Of a stretch of 64,000 nt of DNA, positions 20,854 to 32,712 are shown in pieces; position 1 is the stretch's first letter, and every line of letters starts with the position of its first letter. Below the pieces are notes generated by a model. The model saw only the letters and a program-made list of their open reading frames with translations, ran no database searches and had not been told where the DNA came from. This DNA comes from Adiantum capillus-veneris (Eukaryota; Streptophyta; Polypodiopsida; Polypodiales; Pteridaceae). Location: positions 126,478,891 through 126,542,890 of the forward strand of contig CM043947.1 of assembly GCA_014529385.2 (NCBI GenBank), written 5' to 3'. The position numbers and the translations under genes were made by a program.

Positions 20854-21871
20854 ACTCCCATTAAGGAATCCAATGGTTTAACTCCATCTAGAGTCTCCAC
20901 ATGAATGGTACGTTGCGGGGTAATTTCACACACTCGATATGGTCCCTTGCCAGTGTATTTCAATTTCTTCTTTTCATTACGTACCCCGTATATAAGAACT
21001 TTATCACCAACCTTGATGTCTTTATCCTTTAAATGGCTATCGAACCACTTCTTTCTCCTATCCTTCTCCACTAGAGCACTTCGCACAGCTAATTGCCTCT
21101 CTTCATCTAGCCTTTCCAAGATATATAATCACTCAACTAAGGGGTTACCATCCCAACCTTCTTGAGAAGCTACTCGAAGACTAGGAATGAAAAACTCCCA
21201 TGGCATAACTGCTTCTTGGCCATACACCATTTTAAATGGTGTGCAATTAATAGCAACTTTATACGCAGTACGATAAGCCCATAAAGCTGATGTAAGCTTT
21301 AGGTCCCAATTAGTGCAATTAGCCTCAACTGTCTTTGTCAAAATGGAGATGAGAGTTTTGTTGGTACTCTCAGCTTGGCCATTTTCTTGGGGATAATAGG
21401 GTGTAGACTTGTGGTGAGATATCATGAAGTTTGATGTGAGTTCTTTTATTACTTCATTTATAAAATGAGTTCCATTGTCACTCACAAGTTCAAAGGGGCA
21501 TCCAAAACGTGTGATAATGTTCTCAAAGAGGAACTTAGCTGTTGTTTTTGCATCCGCCTTCCATGTTGCTTTTGCTTCAGCCCATTTGGTACATAGTCGG
21601 TAGCCACAATGATATATCGTGATTGCGTGTTACGTGCAGCCGGACTAATCGGTCCTACAAAGTCTAAGCCCCACTTTTCAAATGGTTGGGTTACCTTAAT
21701 GGGATGTAGAGGCATCCTATCACTTCTTTGTGGCTTCTTGAAGCGTTGGCATTCATCACATCCCTTTGCAAAAAGTGATGCATCCTTAAATAGAGTGGGC
21801 CACCAATAGCCTGACTGTAAGATCTTTCGGGCAGTCAACTTTCCTGAAAAGTGACCACCAGCTACGCCCAT
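20826..21871 (-). pseudogene. pol: Integrase of Ty3 element
   Basis: The minus strand shows the zinc-binding region (GGHFSGKLTARKILQSGYWW, GCDECQRFKK), then the DDE core with LDFVGPISP and ATDYV, SDNGTHF, and the glutamate in YYPQENGQAESTNKTL. The carboxy-terminal domain has KVLIYGVRNEKKKLKYTGKGPY. No chromodomain is seen. Frames change near 21485-21560 and near 21120, and another shift near 20860 is needed to pass into the terminal SKFKRYY motif. Integrase inserts the cDNA into the genome. Confidence 0.88.
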
Positions 21872-21979
21872 GTGTGCCTCTTGTAGAATATATAAATACT
21901 CATCCTCGCGGGCACAGCGTCTAAGAACATCATCTTTTCCTCTCTTATAGAGAGTTCCAGCCAGTAAGCAATAGGGTTC

Positions 21980-22627
21980 TCATTCCTTGATTAATTTTCG
22001 AGCTATATCTTTTTGCAGTTCTTTGGGTGGAAAACCATTAACTAAGAAGTTAACAATCTTTTCACTCCATTCAGGCATTGTCTCAACAATGAACAAAGGA
22101 GTATCACGCAATTCATCATCAACCCCCGTAGAAGCTTCGCCATTAGGGATATGAGATAAATGATCCGCCATGACATGTTTCCTCCCAGGCCTCACAACAA
22201 CGGTGAAGTCAAACTCAAGAAGAATTAACAACCATCATGTAATTCGACCTGTGGAACACGGCTTGTTTACCAAATATAGCAATGCTTGATGATCAACATA
22301 AAACACAAACTTGGTAGCAAGAAGGTAATAGCAAAATTTCTTTGCTACGTAAATCATGGCTAGACCTTCGCGCTCTGTAGTAGTGTAGTTCATCTCGGCA
22401 TCATTTAATTGTTCTCCTGGTTGAGTTAGAACACACCCAATAGCAAAATTTGATGCATCAATATGCACATGAAAAGGTACATTCCAATCAGGTGTTCGCA
22501 GGATTGGAGCACTTGTTAGGGCCTTCTTTAATAACTCATAAGATTGATGACATTCTTCAAGTGAAACTCGATAAGAAGCTTGTACAATGGACGCGCTATC
22601 TCGGCAAAGTTTAAAATAAATCTTCAA
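21980..22627 (-). pseudogene. pol: RNase H of Ty3 element
   Basis: Motifs in order: FHVHIDASNFAIGCVLTQ (first catalytic Asp), YTTTEREGLAMIYV (Glu), FVFYVDHQALLYL (Asp), then the connection ending VVRPGRKHVMADHLSHIP, the usual NxxADxLSR-type ending. A frameshift near 22590 separates it from RT and another break lies near 22232. It degrades the RNA strand during reverse transcription. Confidence 0.88.
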
Positions 22628-24414
22628 TAATAACCAACATGGCCCATAAATCTTTGAGCTCCTTTATAGTTCGTAGGTGGTGGCAAATCGGCAATGGCTT
22701 TAATCTTACTCTCATATGTGGATATCCCGTTCTTGGACACTATATGCCCTAGAATGACTCCATGCTTAACCCAAAATTGGCATTATAAAGGGTTCAATGA
22801 GATGCGATAAAATCTGCACCTTTCAAATATTTTTCGTAGATATAACAAATGCTTTTCCCAAGAAGAATAAACACAAAGGTCGTCTAGGAAAGCTTCACAA
22901 AACTCCCTTAGAAATTCTTTAAACGCAGTGTTTATTAATCGTTGGAATGTAGCAGGGGCATTTGTTAAGCCAAAAGCCATAACACGAAATGCAAACACTC
23001 CAAACTCTGTGATAAAAGCAGTTTTATCTTGGTCCTCTAATGCAATTGTGATTTGATTGTAACCAGAGTACCCATCTAAAAAGCTATAAGCTTCCTTGCC
23101 CGCAACTCTTTCAAGCACATGTTCTGAATATGGCAAGGGATAATGATCTCTCCTAGTGGCTGCATTAACTTTCTTGAGGTCCACGCACACTCTTAGTTTC
23201 CCATTCTTTTTTGGCACAATGACTATTGGAGAAACCCATTCTGAGTACTCAATAGGGTATATGAATCCACATTGGATACGTTTTTCAATCCCCTCTTGTA
23301 CAATTTTGGCGTACTTAGGATTCATTGGATAGGGTCGTTGCTGGACGGGTTTAGCAGTGTTGATCATGGGAATCGTATGTTGCACCACAGAAGGTGGGAC
23401 GCCCTTCATGTCATGATATGTCCAAGCAAAGATATCCTTGTATTCCTTGAGGAGCTCCTTAAGTACAGCCTCTTCAGTTTTGGTAAGGTCTTGAGCAATA
23501 AAGACTGGTTTAGACTCCTCACCTGGTTCTGCTAATTCTATCTCTTTAACTACCGCTGGACCATCATAGACTCCACTGCTTTCATTGGTAGGTATTCGTT
23601 GGGCCTTGGCATACACAACCTTTCGTTCCCCCGTGGTATAAGATTTAAAATGTTCAGGAGCCGTATGTAAGTCAGCAGGCTCTTGTCCTGATGGAGACCT
23701 TTCTTCTAGTTCTGCCTCCTTTTGTTGTTGTGCTAACTCTCGGTTTTGACGTCTTCTTATAGTTCGACTCAATTTCGGCTTTGTAACCTCCAATTGAGCG
23801 AGGTCAATGGGTCGCGGGCTACACCACATGACACTCTGGAGATGTTCACCCCAATTGTCTACTAGCTTTCGATGAGCATCACATGCCCCTAGATAACTAA
23901 GCCATTCTGTAGTAGATCTTTCCTTGTTTATCCTAGCTCTCACATTTGCTCGATATCGTCGTCTCTTATATGACCTTTGTTTCTTGTTAAGGTTTTGATT
24001 TTGGTAAACGTTTGAACTCGACTCGCCTGATAGGTCTTCGCTTGTATCTTCTTCACTCTCATATAAATTACCATAGACGGTCGTACTAGGCCTTGAGTGT
24101 TCAGTTTCTATACTTGGTTCACTCGATGTTTCCTCAGGTTTTGAATCCATTTCTTCCTGAGATTTCGTTTCCGATGTGTATTGGCCTGAAGCCTTTGAGG
24201 AATCATCAGTTTCACTCTCAGGTAGGTGTGCCTCTTTCTTATCATCGGATGTTACATGCGCTACACCTAACATGTTTACTAGTGCAATGTGTGGTATCTC
24301 TTCCCCATCTGGTGTTACCCAGGTTGTTCCTCTAGCTCCCCATGTATCTATAGTTGCCGCTAGGTGTACCCAATCGACATTGTCTGACTCAGCCATTCCG
24401 GGTAGGATATCCAT
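22628..24414 (-). pseudogene. pol: Reverse transcriptase of Ty3 element
   Basis: After an amino-terminal region rich in Glu/Ser, the RT motifs appear: SEWVSPIVIVPKKNGKLRVC, VDLKKVNAATRRDHYPLP, YSFLDGYSGYNQI, FRVMAFGLTNAPATFQ and the catalytic FLDD (about 22870-22890). The thumb region continues past a TAA at 22783-22785 with FWVKHGVILGHIVSKNGI and GAQRFMGHVGYY before another stop (TGA). The phase is the same as gag and protease. The FLDD box is a normal variant of YxDD. Confidence 0.9.
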
Positions 24415-24558
24415 ATAAGGAGAGTTGTCCCCAATATTCGTATCTTCGTTACACGTGTAACAATACTGTAATGGAGCTGAGTGAATTGTTGTGTCTGATC
24501 GATTATCAATGATGAATTTATTTCCTAGAGGATGCGTTCGACCACTTAAAAGATCAAC

Positions 24559-25143
24559 TCAAATGACAGAGTCTTGGAACTGTAAGTAGACGTGGTTTTT
24601 GGACCAGTCATCCACCATTTTTGCTTCCCTCATGAATGGACGCCCTAAGATCATCTCAAATGACATAGGATGCTTGGAAAAATCCATAACAATGAAAGTC
24701 TGCCTTACCTCGTGTTCCAAGACCTTGATCCTGAGATCCTTTAGCATTCCAATAGGCGTAACAATAGATCCATTAGCCATTTTTACCACTACGCTTGTGG
24801 CTTCAAGGTGAGGTCGCCCCATAGACTCCCAACAACTCTTTGTCACCATGCTGACTCCCGCACCACTGTCAAGGACCCCCTTTGCAGTTAATCCTTTAGT
24901 AGTGATTGGTAGAGTAGCATTAGATTCATCACCTTCAAAGTATTGCCCCAACTTGTTAACGGGTACTTCAATTTCAGATTCATGTCCCGCTAGGTCAAAT
25001 GGTGGTGCTAAATGTTCCTCATCATTCATTACCGAGTCAGGTTTGTTCATATGTGAAAATTGTGGTAATCCGGCCTGTAATTCTCCATTGAGGAAGGCTC
25101 GAAGAGCTGAGACTAGCTCGGGGTCTTTATATAGTTTGGACAT
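24559..25143 (-). pseudogene. pol: Canonical protease of Ty3 element
   Basis: The minus-strand frame begins MSKLYKDPEL and contains GVLDSGAGVSMVTKSCW (active-site DSGA, about 24830-24880) and the closing motif EMILGRPFMREAK. It is in the same phase as gag, separated only by a single TAA (25159-25161), and runs into the RT frame through a single TGA (24559-24561). It processes the polyprotein in the virus-like particle. Confidence 0.88.
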
Positions 25144-25158
25144 GATGGTGGTTCTAAC

Positions 25159-28100
25159 TTATGAAGACATGAAATCCATCAATTTGGCAACATTTGATGG
25201 CATCTTGTGGGACGTAGGACCCTGACAAGAGAATGGTGAAGATGGAATCTCCACTTCCTCAAGGGGGTCGGGCATTCCCTCATTGAACATTCTCTCTAGT
25301 AGGAAAGGTATGTGTCCACTTTCAGATGTCCTACCCTCACTCTCTTCCCGAATGATACTGGGTATAGCTAACGGCCTGTAGTTCTTGTGAGGTTGAACTT
25401 GTGTGGAAAACACTGTGTCCGACATCTGGATATGTTTGGGTTCAGGTTCTAATGTTCGTTGAGTTTCTTCCACCAAACCCCTCAGTTGTTGGACTCGTTC
25501 AATTTCCACTGTTGGGTTTGGATAGGTTCCAATCTTTCTCTTGAAATCCTCATTTTTTGTCTCTCGTGGCTTATCTTGGGGGTTTGCAACTGGGTGGTTT
25601 AACTTTGAATACTCTTTTGGTGTTCGTCGTAAGTCCCTCTCGTGATCCTCCTCACTGGCTTTTTCCTTTGTAGTAACAGTTTTGGTCTCCGTGGTCTCTA
25701 TCGAATCTGAGTCATCCTCAGGGTCATTCATATACACAGGATCCTCTCTTGTCCCTATGTTAGTCTTTGAACTAGGTTTTGAGCTAGAAGCAATAAGGGA
25801 TTTCTTTCTTCGTGTTTTCTTCTTTCTCGCTCGGCCAATGGATGCAGCATCTCTCTCTTCGAGGATGTAATTTTGCTTTTGGAGCATCGACCGTGTGAGT
25901 GCATTCACTGGTGCTATGTTTATAGTTGGTGGTGTCCCATCAACAATCTCTATTAAGTTCAATGGTGTGATTTTCGGCGCGTTTGGATTTTTAGGACACT
26001 GTGCGATCAAATGATCTATGTCACAACGATTACAAATGAGTATTGGCATTGCCAATGCACTCCCTTGACTTGTTTGCATTAGTGCAGCATTCGTTTGCAT
26101 TCTAATGGGGCACTCAGCTACTCGATGTGGTCCACCACATTCGTAGCACTGAAGAGGTGGTCTCCTGGCAAAACTATTAATGTTTTGGCCTCTTGCTGCT
26201 AGCACAGTAGCTTGATATACCGGTTTGATTTGTCCCCAATGGTCTTCCATATAGTACATGGGACACTCCTCAAGCATGTCGACTCCATAGGTGATACTAG
26301 AGTCTATGTCCTCTTCGCAATCTACATAAGTACTAGATGACTTGCAACCTATTTGGTTCATAGGTGTAACTCTTGGATGAGGGGGTTGCGGTCCTAGCAT
26401 TGGAGGTGGCAACGGTGTGGTTTGGACCACATTTTGGGTTCTAGGGACCATGTGCTGTAATGGAAACTGTTGCTCCATGGGTGGGGTAGGCATCAATGCA
26501 GGAACTCGAGGTGAGTCTGCCCAAGCTATAGGCGGTCTATTTTCCATGATGCGTTTAAGCATTAGGAAATCCTTCGCTTGATGGCCATACCTACCACACG
26601 CGTTACAAGTCCCGTTAAACTTTACTCTGAAAGTAGGGCATTCACTCGTAGTATGTGGGCCCAAGCAAATTGAGCACCATTGTTGCTCCCTTCTTGGATA
26701 CATATGAGTGTTTTGTGGAGCACGATTACCCCTAAGGCTTTCTTGGATGGCCTTGGTGAGATCTGCCAAATTCATCTCAGATATCGTTTGCTCTTTCACG
26801 ATTGGCTTTATCTTCATTGGCTCATGCCCTGATGCTTGCGAGCTACTAGACTTCGGCTGGGCAGACACTCTTTCTCCTGCAATCATTAAATTATCCTCCA
26901 ATTGGATTGCATTCATGGTGACTGCTTCCCAAGTAGTGATACGTCTAATGACTAGGCCATTATAGATACTTTCATGTCGTAGTCCCCTAATGAATCTATC
27001 GAGAAATTGGTTGTTGTTGAATCGCTCGTTTGGATTGCATCGAGAATTCAAATTCTTTAGGCGACTAATAAATTCTCTCAGGGATTCACCTTCTTATCGT
27101 TGGGATTTCTAGAGCTGAGAGGCTACACCCCAAAGTACTCCCTCTCGTATGTATTCTTTTAAGAACAGTCTTCTAAGAGTAGAGTAGATCGTTTTCTCTT
27201 CTACTCTTAAGGTTCTATACCAATCTCCAGCCTTTCCGCTTAGGGTCAAACTCAAAGCCTTACACTTATGTAGCTCATTGTGCTCTTCCAAGGAATTGCA
27301 CACATGTTCAAAGACTTCCATATGCTTTCTAGTATCTCCGTCTCCACTGAATTTCTGTGTGAGCTTAGCTACTTGAATTGCCTTGCTCCTAGGCTCTCTA
27401 TCAGGTGCACTACGCATGTTTTCCGCAATAGAGCGACCGATAGTTTGAGAAAATGCTTCCAAATCTCCTATTTGAGCAGGTATAATGGGTGTATGTGCTC
27501 CTGGAACCACATGTGAGATGGGAGTTGGCCTTGGCCTTGGCATACGTGCGGCTCTTGGGTCCCATATTTCGTATGGTGGTGTACCAGACGGTGGTCCAAA
27601 GTTTACAGGCGTGGCCCTAGGCATAGGGGGTGCCTGATATGGCATGTTATTATTAAATGGCATGGCTCCACTTGTATAAGAGCTTGGATAATGGCATTGT
27701 GGATTGTAAGCTCTTGGAATAATCGGAGGTGTAGGAGCTACATGAGGCTGAGGTACGACAGGTGCACATGATTGATACATACATGTAGGTATAGTTGGGG
27801 GCACTGTGCTACTAGGCATCGGTGCAGTGTTAACAAATGAACTCCATGGTGTACTTCTTGTCATGCTCACCACTGGGATATGCATGGTAGCCGTAGTGTC
27901 ATTAAGAGAAAGATGAGCTAGATCTGGGAAGGTAAAGCTGCCACTTGTGGGTTCAGATTGTACTGAGGCTCCTGGCGAAACAACATATGGAGGATCAAGG
28001 GGGCTCACTGAGGGAGTCTCCATTTGTGATAGGGTTGGTTGGTTGGCCTTTCCCGTATCCAAGAATCTCATTAGGCCTGTTGAAGGCATGTTCATCCCTG

Positions 28101-29043
28101 TGTTCTGTCTTTCTAACTCAACAATCCTATGGAGAACATCACAGACTTTCTGTTGTTGCTCATCTATGCTAGTAGCACCCGATGTGGATTGTAGAACATC
28201 TAACCAACCCACATGATAGGTGTGTCCTGTGTACCGATCAGTTAAAGCTTCTGCTTGTAGGTCATACTCCCAATTTTCGTTTAGGAATATCCCATCTAGG
28301 CCTGGCGTGCTGGAGGTTTCCCTTGAAGTGGAAGCATTATTGCTCCCCATTGCTTGCCCCTCCGTGACTGCTACCTTGGGAGCACTCGGTTGCTCGGCTG
28401 GCATGATTGTTGTCATAGGAGCCTTTGCTTTCAGGGCTCGAATTTGTTCTAGATTTCGTAGGTTCTCAATTTCCCTCTCCCTTGTTGCTTGCATATAGCG
28501 TTCGATCTCTTGCACTTCGGCAAGACTCCTACCATCGGGTAGTAGAACCTCAAAGGAAGATAGTCCTAAAGGATCAGGAGGTGCAGTGGATGGAACATTC
28601 ACATGCACACTTTCAAGAAGCATAGGGTCTATTTTAGGCATGAATGACGAATTTACTTCCCCACTCCCTTCATTTATTCCATTAACCGCATGTTCGGAGC
28701 GAGTAGCTCTACTAAGGGTCTCTTTTAAGCGGCTAAACATGCTGGACCCGGGCCGTGGGCCCATGGCATGCATGTCTTGACTTGAACTATCAGGGTATGG
28801 TGTAGGATACCCCTCCATGACTTCGTAGTTAGAGGAAGAATCACTAGACGCGATATGAGGATCTTGGGTCGCGCTACCTTGAGTCCCGGCCGAAGGTCCA
28901 GAACCTAGGGTGGAGGAATAATGGGTGCCCGCGTAAATGGAGGCACTACCAATATGCTCGTGCTCTAACACTTGTCCAGAGCGTAGGTTCATATGACTTC
29001 CACACTCTAAGCGCGTTGGTGAGTGCCCGTGAAGGCCGCTCAC
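25159..29043 (-). pseudogene. gag: Large Gag of Ty3 element (about 1290 codons)
   Basis: A single minus-strand phase starts at 29043 (MSGLHGHSPTRLECGSH) and ends at the TAA at 25159, broken by TAG 27109-27111 and TAA 27094-27096, both explainable as former Gln codons. The first 500 residues are Ser/Pro/Thr-rich. The Gag core (TQKFSGDGDTRKHMEVFEHV, LSGKAGDWYRTL) spans roughly residues 540-680, and the stops fall in the middle of it. Four zinc-knuckle-like motifs follow: CSICLGPHTTSEC, CNACGRYGHQAKD (last Cys lost), CYECGGPHRVAEC and CNRCDIDHLIAQC. Gag of this length is unusual for the family. Confidence 0.88.
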
Positions 29044-29806
29044 TTAGTTTTTTTTTTTTTTTTTCAAAAGGTGTTTATAACCCAAGTTTTTCGTTATTCT
29101 TGGTTATTTTTTGTAACCAAGCCACAAAATATGGCGTGTAATAGCTCAAGACGAGCGTTTTGGCTAAAGGAACGTGTGTGCTTTACAGCTCCCTATTCGG
29201 CTACGTGAAGCCCTCGAAATCCTAAAAATAGTCTTTATAGTCCTCGAAATCCTAAAATTAGTTTTTAAATATAAAAAGGTGTATAAACTATATTTTAAAA
29301 TTGAGGACTGAGGTCTGAGGTCTGGGTTTGAGCTTGGGCTTGGGGAATGATCCCCAGCCCGATCCTTCTTTTTAATTATTTTTTTTAAAGTTTTTTTTTT
29401 TTTTAAAGTCGCCGCGCACGCGCGCACACACACACTTAACCTACACCTAACTTATCTACTTACAGCTAATAGAGATACTGCCACACACACTTTAACACTG
29501 TTTACACAGTACTACAGTAGCTAACAGATCTACAAAACTAACCTTACAGAACTAACATTGAACCTTACAAAACTAACATTCCATAGCTAATACCTTAAGT
29601 CTAACAGTACATTGCAAAAAAATTGTAACTCCTTCTTTACAGAAAACAAAAAAGACAGTACAGTGTAACAAAAATCTTCTCCACACACCTTCCTTCTTCA
29701 CAAATCCTTCTCCACACAACCACACCTTCCTTCTTCACAAATCCTTCAATTGAGATTGCATCACAAGAAAGCGTAAAGTGCTTAACCGAGCTTAGTGTAG
29801 GGCGTT
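29044..29806 (-). other. 5' leader of Ty3 element
   Basis: Non-coding sequence between primer site and gag, with A/T homopolymers and a short CA/CG run near 29410-29435. No gene is seen. Confidence 0.6.
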
Positions 29807-29824
29807 TCCCCGGCAGCGGCGCCA
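29807..29824 (-). other. Primer-binding site of Ty3 element (Asp tRNA-like)
   Basis: Minus-strand TGGCGCCGCTGCCGGGGA lies four bases from the 5' LTR. It resembles the Asp-tRNA-type primer site used by several plant Ty3 lineages, differing at about one position from the common form. It fixes the minus orientation. Confidence 0.85.
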
Positions 29825-29828
29825 AAAA

Positions 29829-30413
29829 TGTGCGCTCCTTGACGCACTGTCGAAGCAAGGGACTTGCCGATACACAGTGTGCGAGCCACAAATGGCTCCA
29901 AGCACACAACAAGCCTAAACTAGCAAGCTCAAGAGAGCAAAGGGTGTGTCACTCACCGCTCTACGCTCGCCTTCGTGGTGGATTCCTCGCTGCGATGAAG
30001 AAGAAGCTGCAGTCGTGCCCCGCTCAACCACTTCGCCATCGTCGTGCCTTCGTAATGCTCGATCACACACACACTCTCCCTCTCTCTCTCTCTCACATAC
30101 ACACACACACAAGGAGGTGAAGAAGAAGAAGATGGAGATGGAGATGGAGCAAGAGCACTCTTCTATTGCACAAATGAGAGAATGAATGAATTTTAGGTTT
30201 AGTTGGCTTTTATATGAGCTCACCCCATTCACACTTGGGCGCCCATGCTTAGCCAACTAATCCCTTGAATGTCCCAGTTAGAGTGCGCCTCTCATCGGCG
30301 ATCACTCTTACCCTTTTCCTATTGGTTCGACAAGCCCGGTACCTGACTCTACCAAATACATAATACACGTCCGTCGTAGGTGATGGGGTGTCCGTGAGCC
30401 GTGAGGGTTAACA
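29829..30413 (-). repeat. 5' LTR of Ty3 element (585 bp)
   Basis: Pairs with 16792-17398. Termini TGTGCG and TTAACA. Confidence 0.93.
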
Positions 30414-30418
30414 GCATC
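30414..30418. repeat. Target-site duplication GCATC (right)
   Basis: Identical to 16787-16791. Confidence 0.9.
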
Positions 30419-30697
30419 ATGCACACGGAACGGCTGTCTCGTATCCCACAGTCCCAATATTTTTATGTTTTGGTTATATCTTTTCCGAGCCGCCTCTACT
30501 TCCAACAGCTCACAAAGCTCAGTGAGCCCAGCCTTGGGCATCAGTCCTTCATTAGCTTTTCGCTTATGCATGTCTACGTATGCTCGCATTTCCCCATCGG
30601 TTGAGGGGAGTGAATCAATAGGCTCTACCTGACGCTCTTTATGGTCATCCTCGCTTGAGTAGCTCACAATCTTGCTACCTGGCTCAGAGGCCTCCAA
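30414..30697 (-). pseudogene. Unidentified ORF, 5' part, interrupted by Ty3 insertion
   Basis: About 95 codons are open on the minus strand, including SKIVSYSSEDDHKERQ, MRAYVDMHKRKANEG, GLTELCELLEVEAARKRY and WDTRQPFRVHDA. They continue in phase into 16786-16438 once the retrotransposon is removed. It is acidic and helical in character with no family recognised. Immediately to the right lies a 98-bp piece of the Helitron family, so the ORF may be sequence carried or flanked by an old Helitron. A stop lies just upstream, within the Helitron piece. Confidence 0.55.
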
Positions 30698-30702
30698 ATA
30701 CG

Positions 30703-30800
30703 TTGCCTCTCGTGCAGAAGCTCATGATGTTATGCATTGTATGAAAAACATTGAGAGACTCTGTTTTCCTGCATGAGAAAATTTCTAAATCTTCTTGTGT
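30703..30800 (-). repeat. Short Helitron-family fragment
   Basis: Matches 8969-9062 at about 95% by eye. On the minus strand this is part of the Rep/helicase linker. It ends sharply on both sides, so it is a rearranged fragment, not part of the plus-strand Helitron that follows. Confidence 0.75.
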
Positions 30801-30851
30801 ATGTAACCTGGCGAGGGATTTGAAATGTGACATTTTCCAAGATTAAATAAC

Positions 30852-31312
30852 TTGTTTTCTTGCTCATCCAAAAAGAAATCATATTTGGCGCAAGCTTGTT
30901 CGCATCCTTTCAAGGATTTCGTTTCCATGCGTCGTTCTCCCTTTCCTTTTACGAGTGTGCTGCTTGTAGGATGTTTTTCACGCCCTCTTTGCTTTGCTCA
31001 ACTAGTCAATGCTATGGTTAATTGGATGCTTCCTTTTCTTTTCCTTTTGTAGAGCTGCGTAGGTTCGTTGAGTCTCCTCCATGCCCTGTAGACAAACGTT
31101 CATCGCACATGGTAGTGTCGAGCTCTGCCGGGTTGCCGCCAAATTCGGGCTTCGAGGAAATCGCAATTGGGAAGAGGTGTAGGCGTGCCTTGCTTCAAGG
31201 AAGCCCTGCTAGCGATCCCGTTGGTAGTGCAAGTATGGACGATTTGCACAATCATTCTTTCTGGAACAGTCTTGACGTGTCTACGATGTTCTTCGCTACA
31301 ACACATTCTTGA
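30852..31312 (+). other. Possible 5' exons of the Helitron RPA-like gene
   Basis: Open stretches flanked by plausible splice acceptors (TTTTGTAG before 31053) but with no recognisable domain. The frame reading SSSAGLPPNSGFEEIAIGKR is a candidate exon. Exon limits are guesses. Confidence 0.3.
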
Positions 31313-31354
31313 TTGTTGAGTTGCGTTAAGATGGTGCTCTGTTTTTTTTTGCAG

Positions 31355-32712
31355 GCAAAGGATACTCTCCACCAGGGGAGGAGTGCGCACAAGCACCGTC
31401 TTCGTCTCAACAAGAACTTCCTTGGCCAGCTCATGAATTGGGCAAAGCTGCAACCTCATTTTCTGAAGTTGGCCAATCTTCAGCCGCTCACAATGTCATG
31501 GACACCGGCAAGCTACTGGACAAAGGGAAAAGCTTGTTAGTCAAGGAAACCTTGCCACTATTCATGATTAGCGATATAGATGAGGATATAAAGCTTTCTC
31601 CATAGAGGGGAAAATCTTGAATTGGTATGGCACATACCGTTCTATCTCCCCTGGACAAAAGAAAAATGCACGTTACTTCAAGTTCGACATCATCGATGCC
31701 GATTGCATTGACACGATCACGGTCGTCCTTGTGGATCCCTTCATTGAGACCTACACCAAGGAGCTCAAGATCGGCTTGTTCGTAAGGATTGGCTGTCCTC
31801 TTGTGAGGGCTAAAAACCATAATGATGTTGGGTCAGCTTTGTTCTCCTTGCATGTCGGTGCGTCGACAATCATTCGACCTTGTGACCCATTCCCTGTTGC
31901 TTTAGCTTTCTATCATGAGACCAAGATAAGCACATTTCTTGCTGATGCTACAATTTCTAAGACTACTAGCCCACGTCCGCCCTTGGAGACACTGGCATTT
32001 GTTGTCTTGCAAAGCCGTAATTTCCATCAGAGAATTGGCACTACATTTGGGGATTGGTAGTTGATGATGGCCCGACCCCAAACGACAAAGCAGTTGTACG
32101 TATCAGAAGAATTGGCTTCAACGTTTCTTTCTTTCGATATTGAAAAACCTTTTATCATATGTAGGTCAGCTTTGTCAACTCTCGAAAGCATGACTATGAT
32201 CGAGTCATGGCCCAGATGGCTAGAGAGGACATTGTTATGTTTGTAGCTAGGAATATTGGCCTCTTTGTTGGCAAGGTGCCCAAATTGTCTGTTCTAGACG
32301 TCACAACTTTGGCCCCCGTGCGAGGATCACGCTTGAAGGAAGAGTTGACCACAGCATTTCATAGGCAGTGTGAGATTCTCGGCTACAATAGAGAGGTGAC
32401 TTTGCATGGTTTTCACTCAATCGCATAAATACATCTTTAGTGGTCTTCACACATTTGTTTCTTTTGTAGGTTGTGGGGACTTTGCGCTTTGTGAACTTCA
32501 ATAGAGCTCTCCTGCATTCCCAGTGCTCAGTTTGTGACTCGCCGAAGGTGAAGAAGGTTGAAGGCCGATTGTGTTGTTCTCTTTGCGATAAAGATCGCGT
32601 CATCAACACGACTCTCAAGCTGGAGGCACAGATCCGAAGCAGCGTTGACAGACGTGTTGTGGCGGTCCAAGTGTCAGGATCTATGGTGGAATGTCTTCTG
32701 GTCTTAGCATAA
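31355..32712 (+). pseudogene. RPA1-like single-strand DNA-binding protein gene (with introns)
   Basis: An exon begins after TTTTTTGCAG at 31354. After a frame change near 31600, the segment ILNWYGTYRSISPGQKKNARYFKFDIIDAD and onward (31617-32060) shows an OB-fold pattern of an RPA large-subunit DNA-binding domain, with GLFVRIGCPLVRAKNH. Another coding piece lies at 32207-32428. After a clear acceptor (TTTCTTTTGTAG, exon from 32470) comes a zinc-ribbon pattern CSVCDSPKVKKVEGRLCCSLCDKD, as in the RPA1 carboxy-terminal domain. Plant Helitrons commonly carry such genes, thought to coat displaced single strands. The frame changes suggest decay or unrecognised introns. Confidence 0.7.

Larger units (their letters stand above)
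16792..30413 (-). mobile_element. Ty3/gypsy LTR retrotransposon, full length, 13.6 kb, with extra protease
   Basis: Both LTRs begin TGTGCG and end TTAACA, are flanked by GCATC, and differ at roughly a dozen substitutions plus CT-tract length by my reading. Minus-strand order: 5' LTR, Asp-tRNA-type primer site, gag, protease, RT, RNase H, integrase, a second protease ORF, an acidic small ORF, about 1.4 kb of non-coding sequence, polypurine tract, 3' LTR. Protease-RT-RNase H-integrase order defines Ty3/gypsy. Most stops in gag-pol can be explained by C-to-T changes, and there are frameshifts in RT/RNase H and integrase. It is therefore inactive but structurally complete. Confidence 0.92.
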
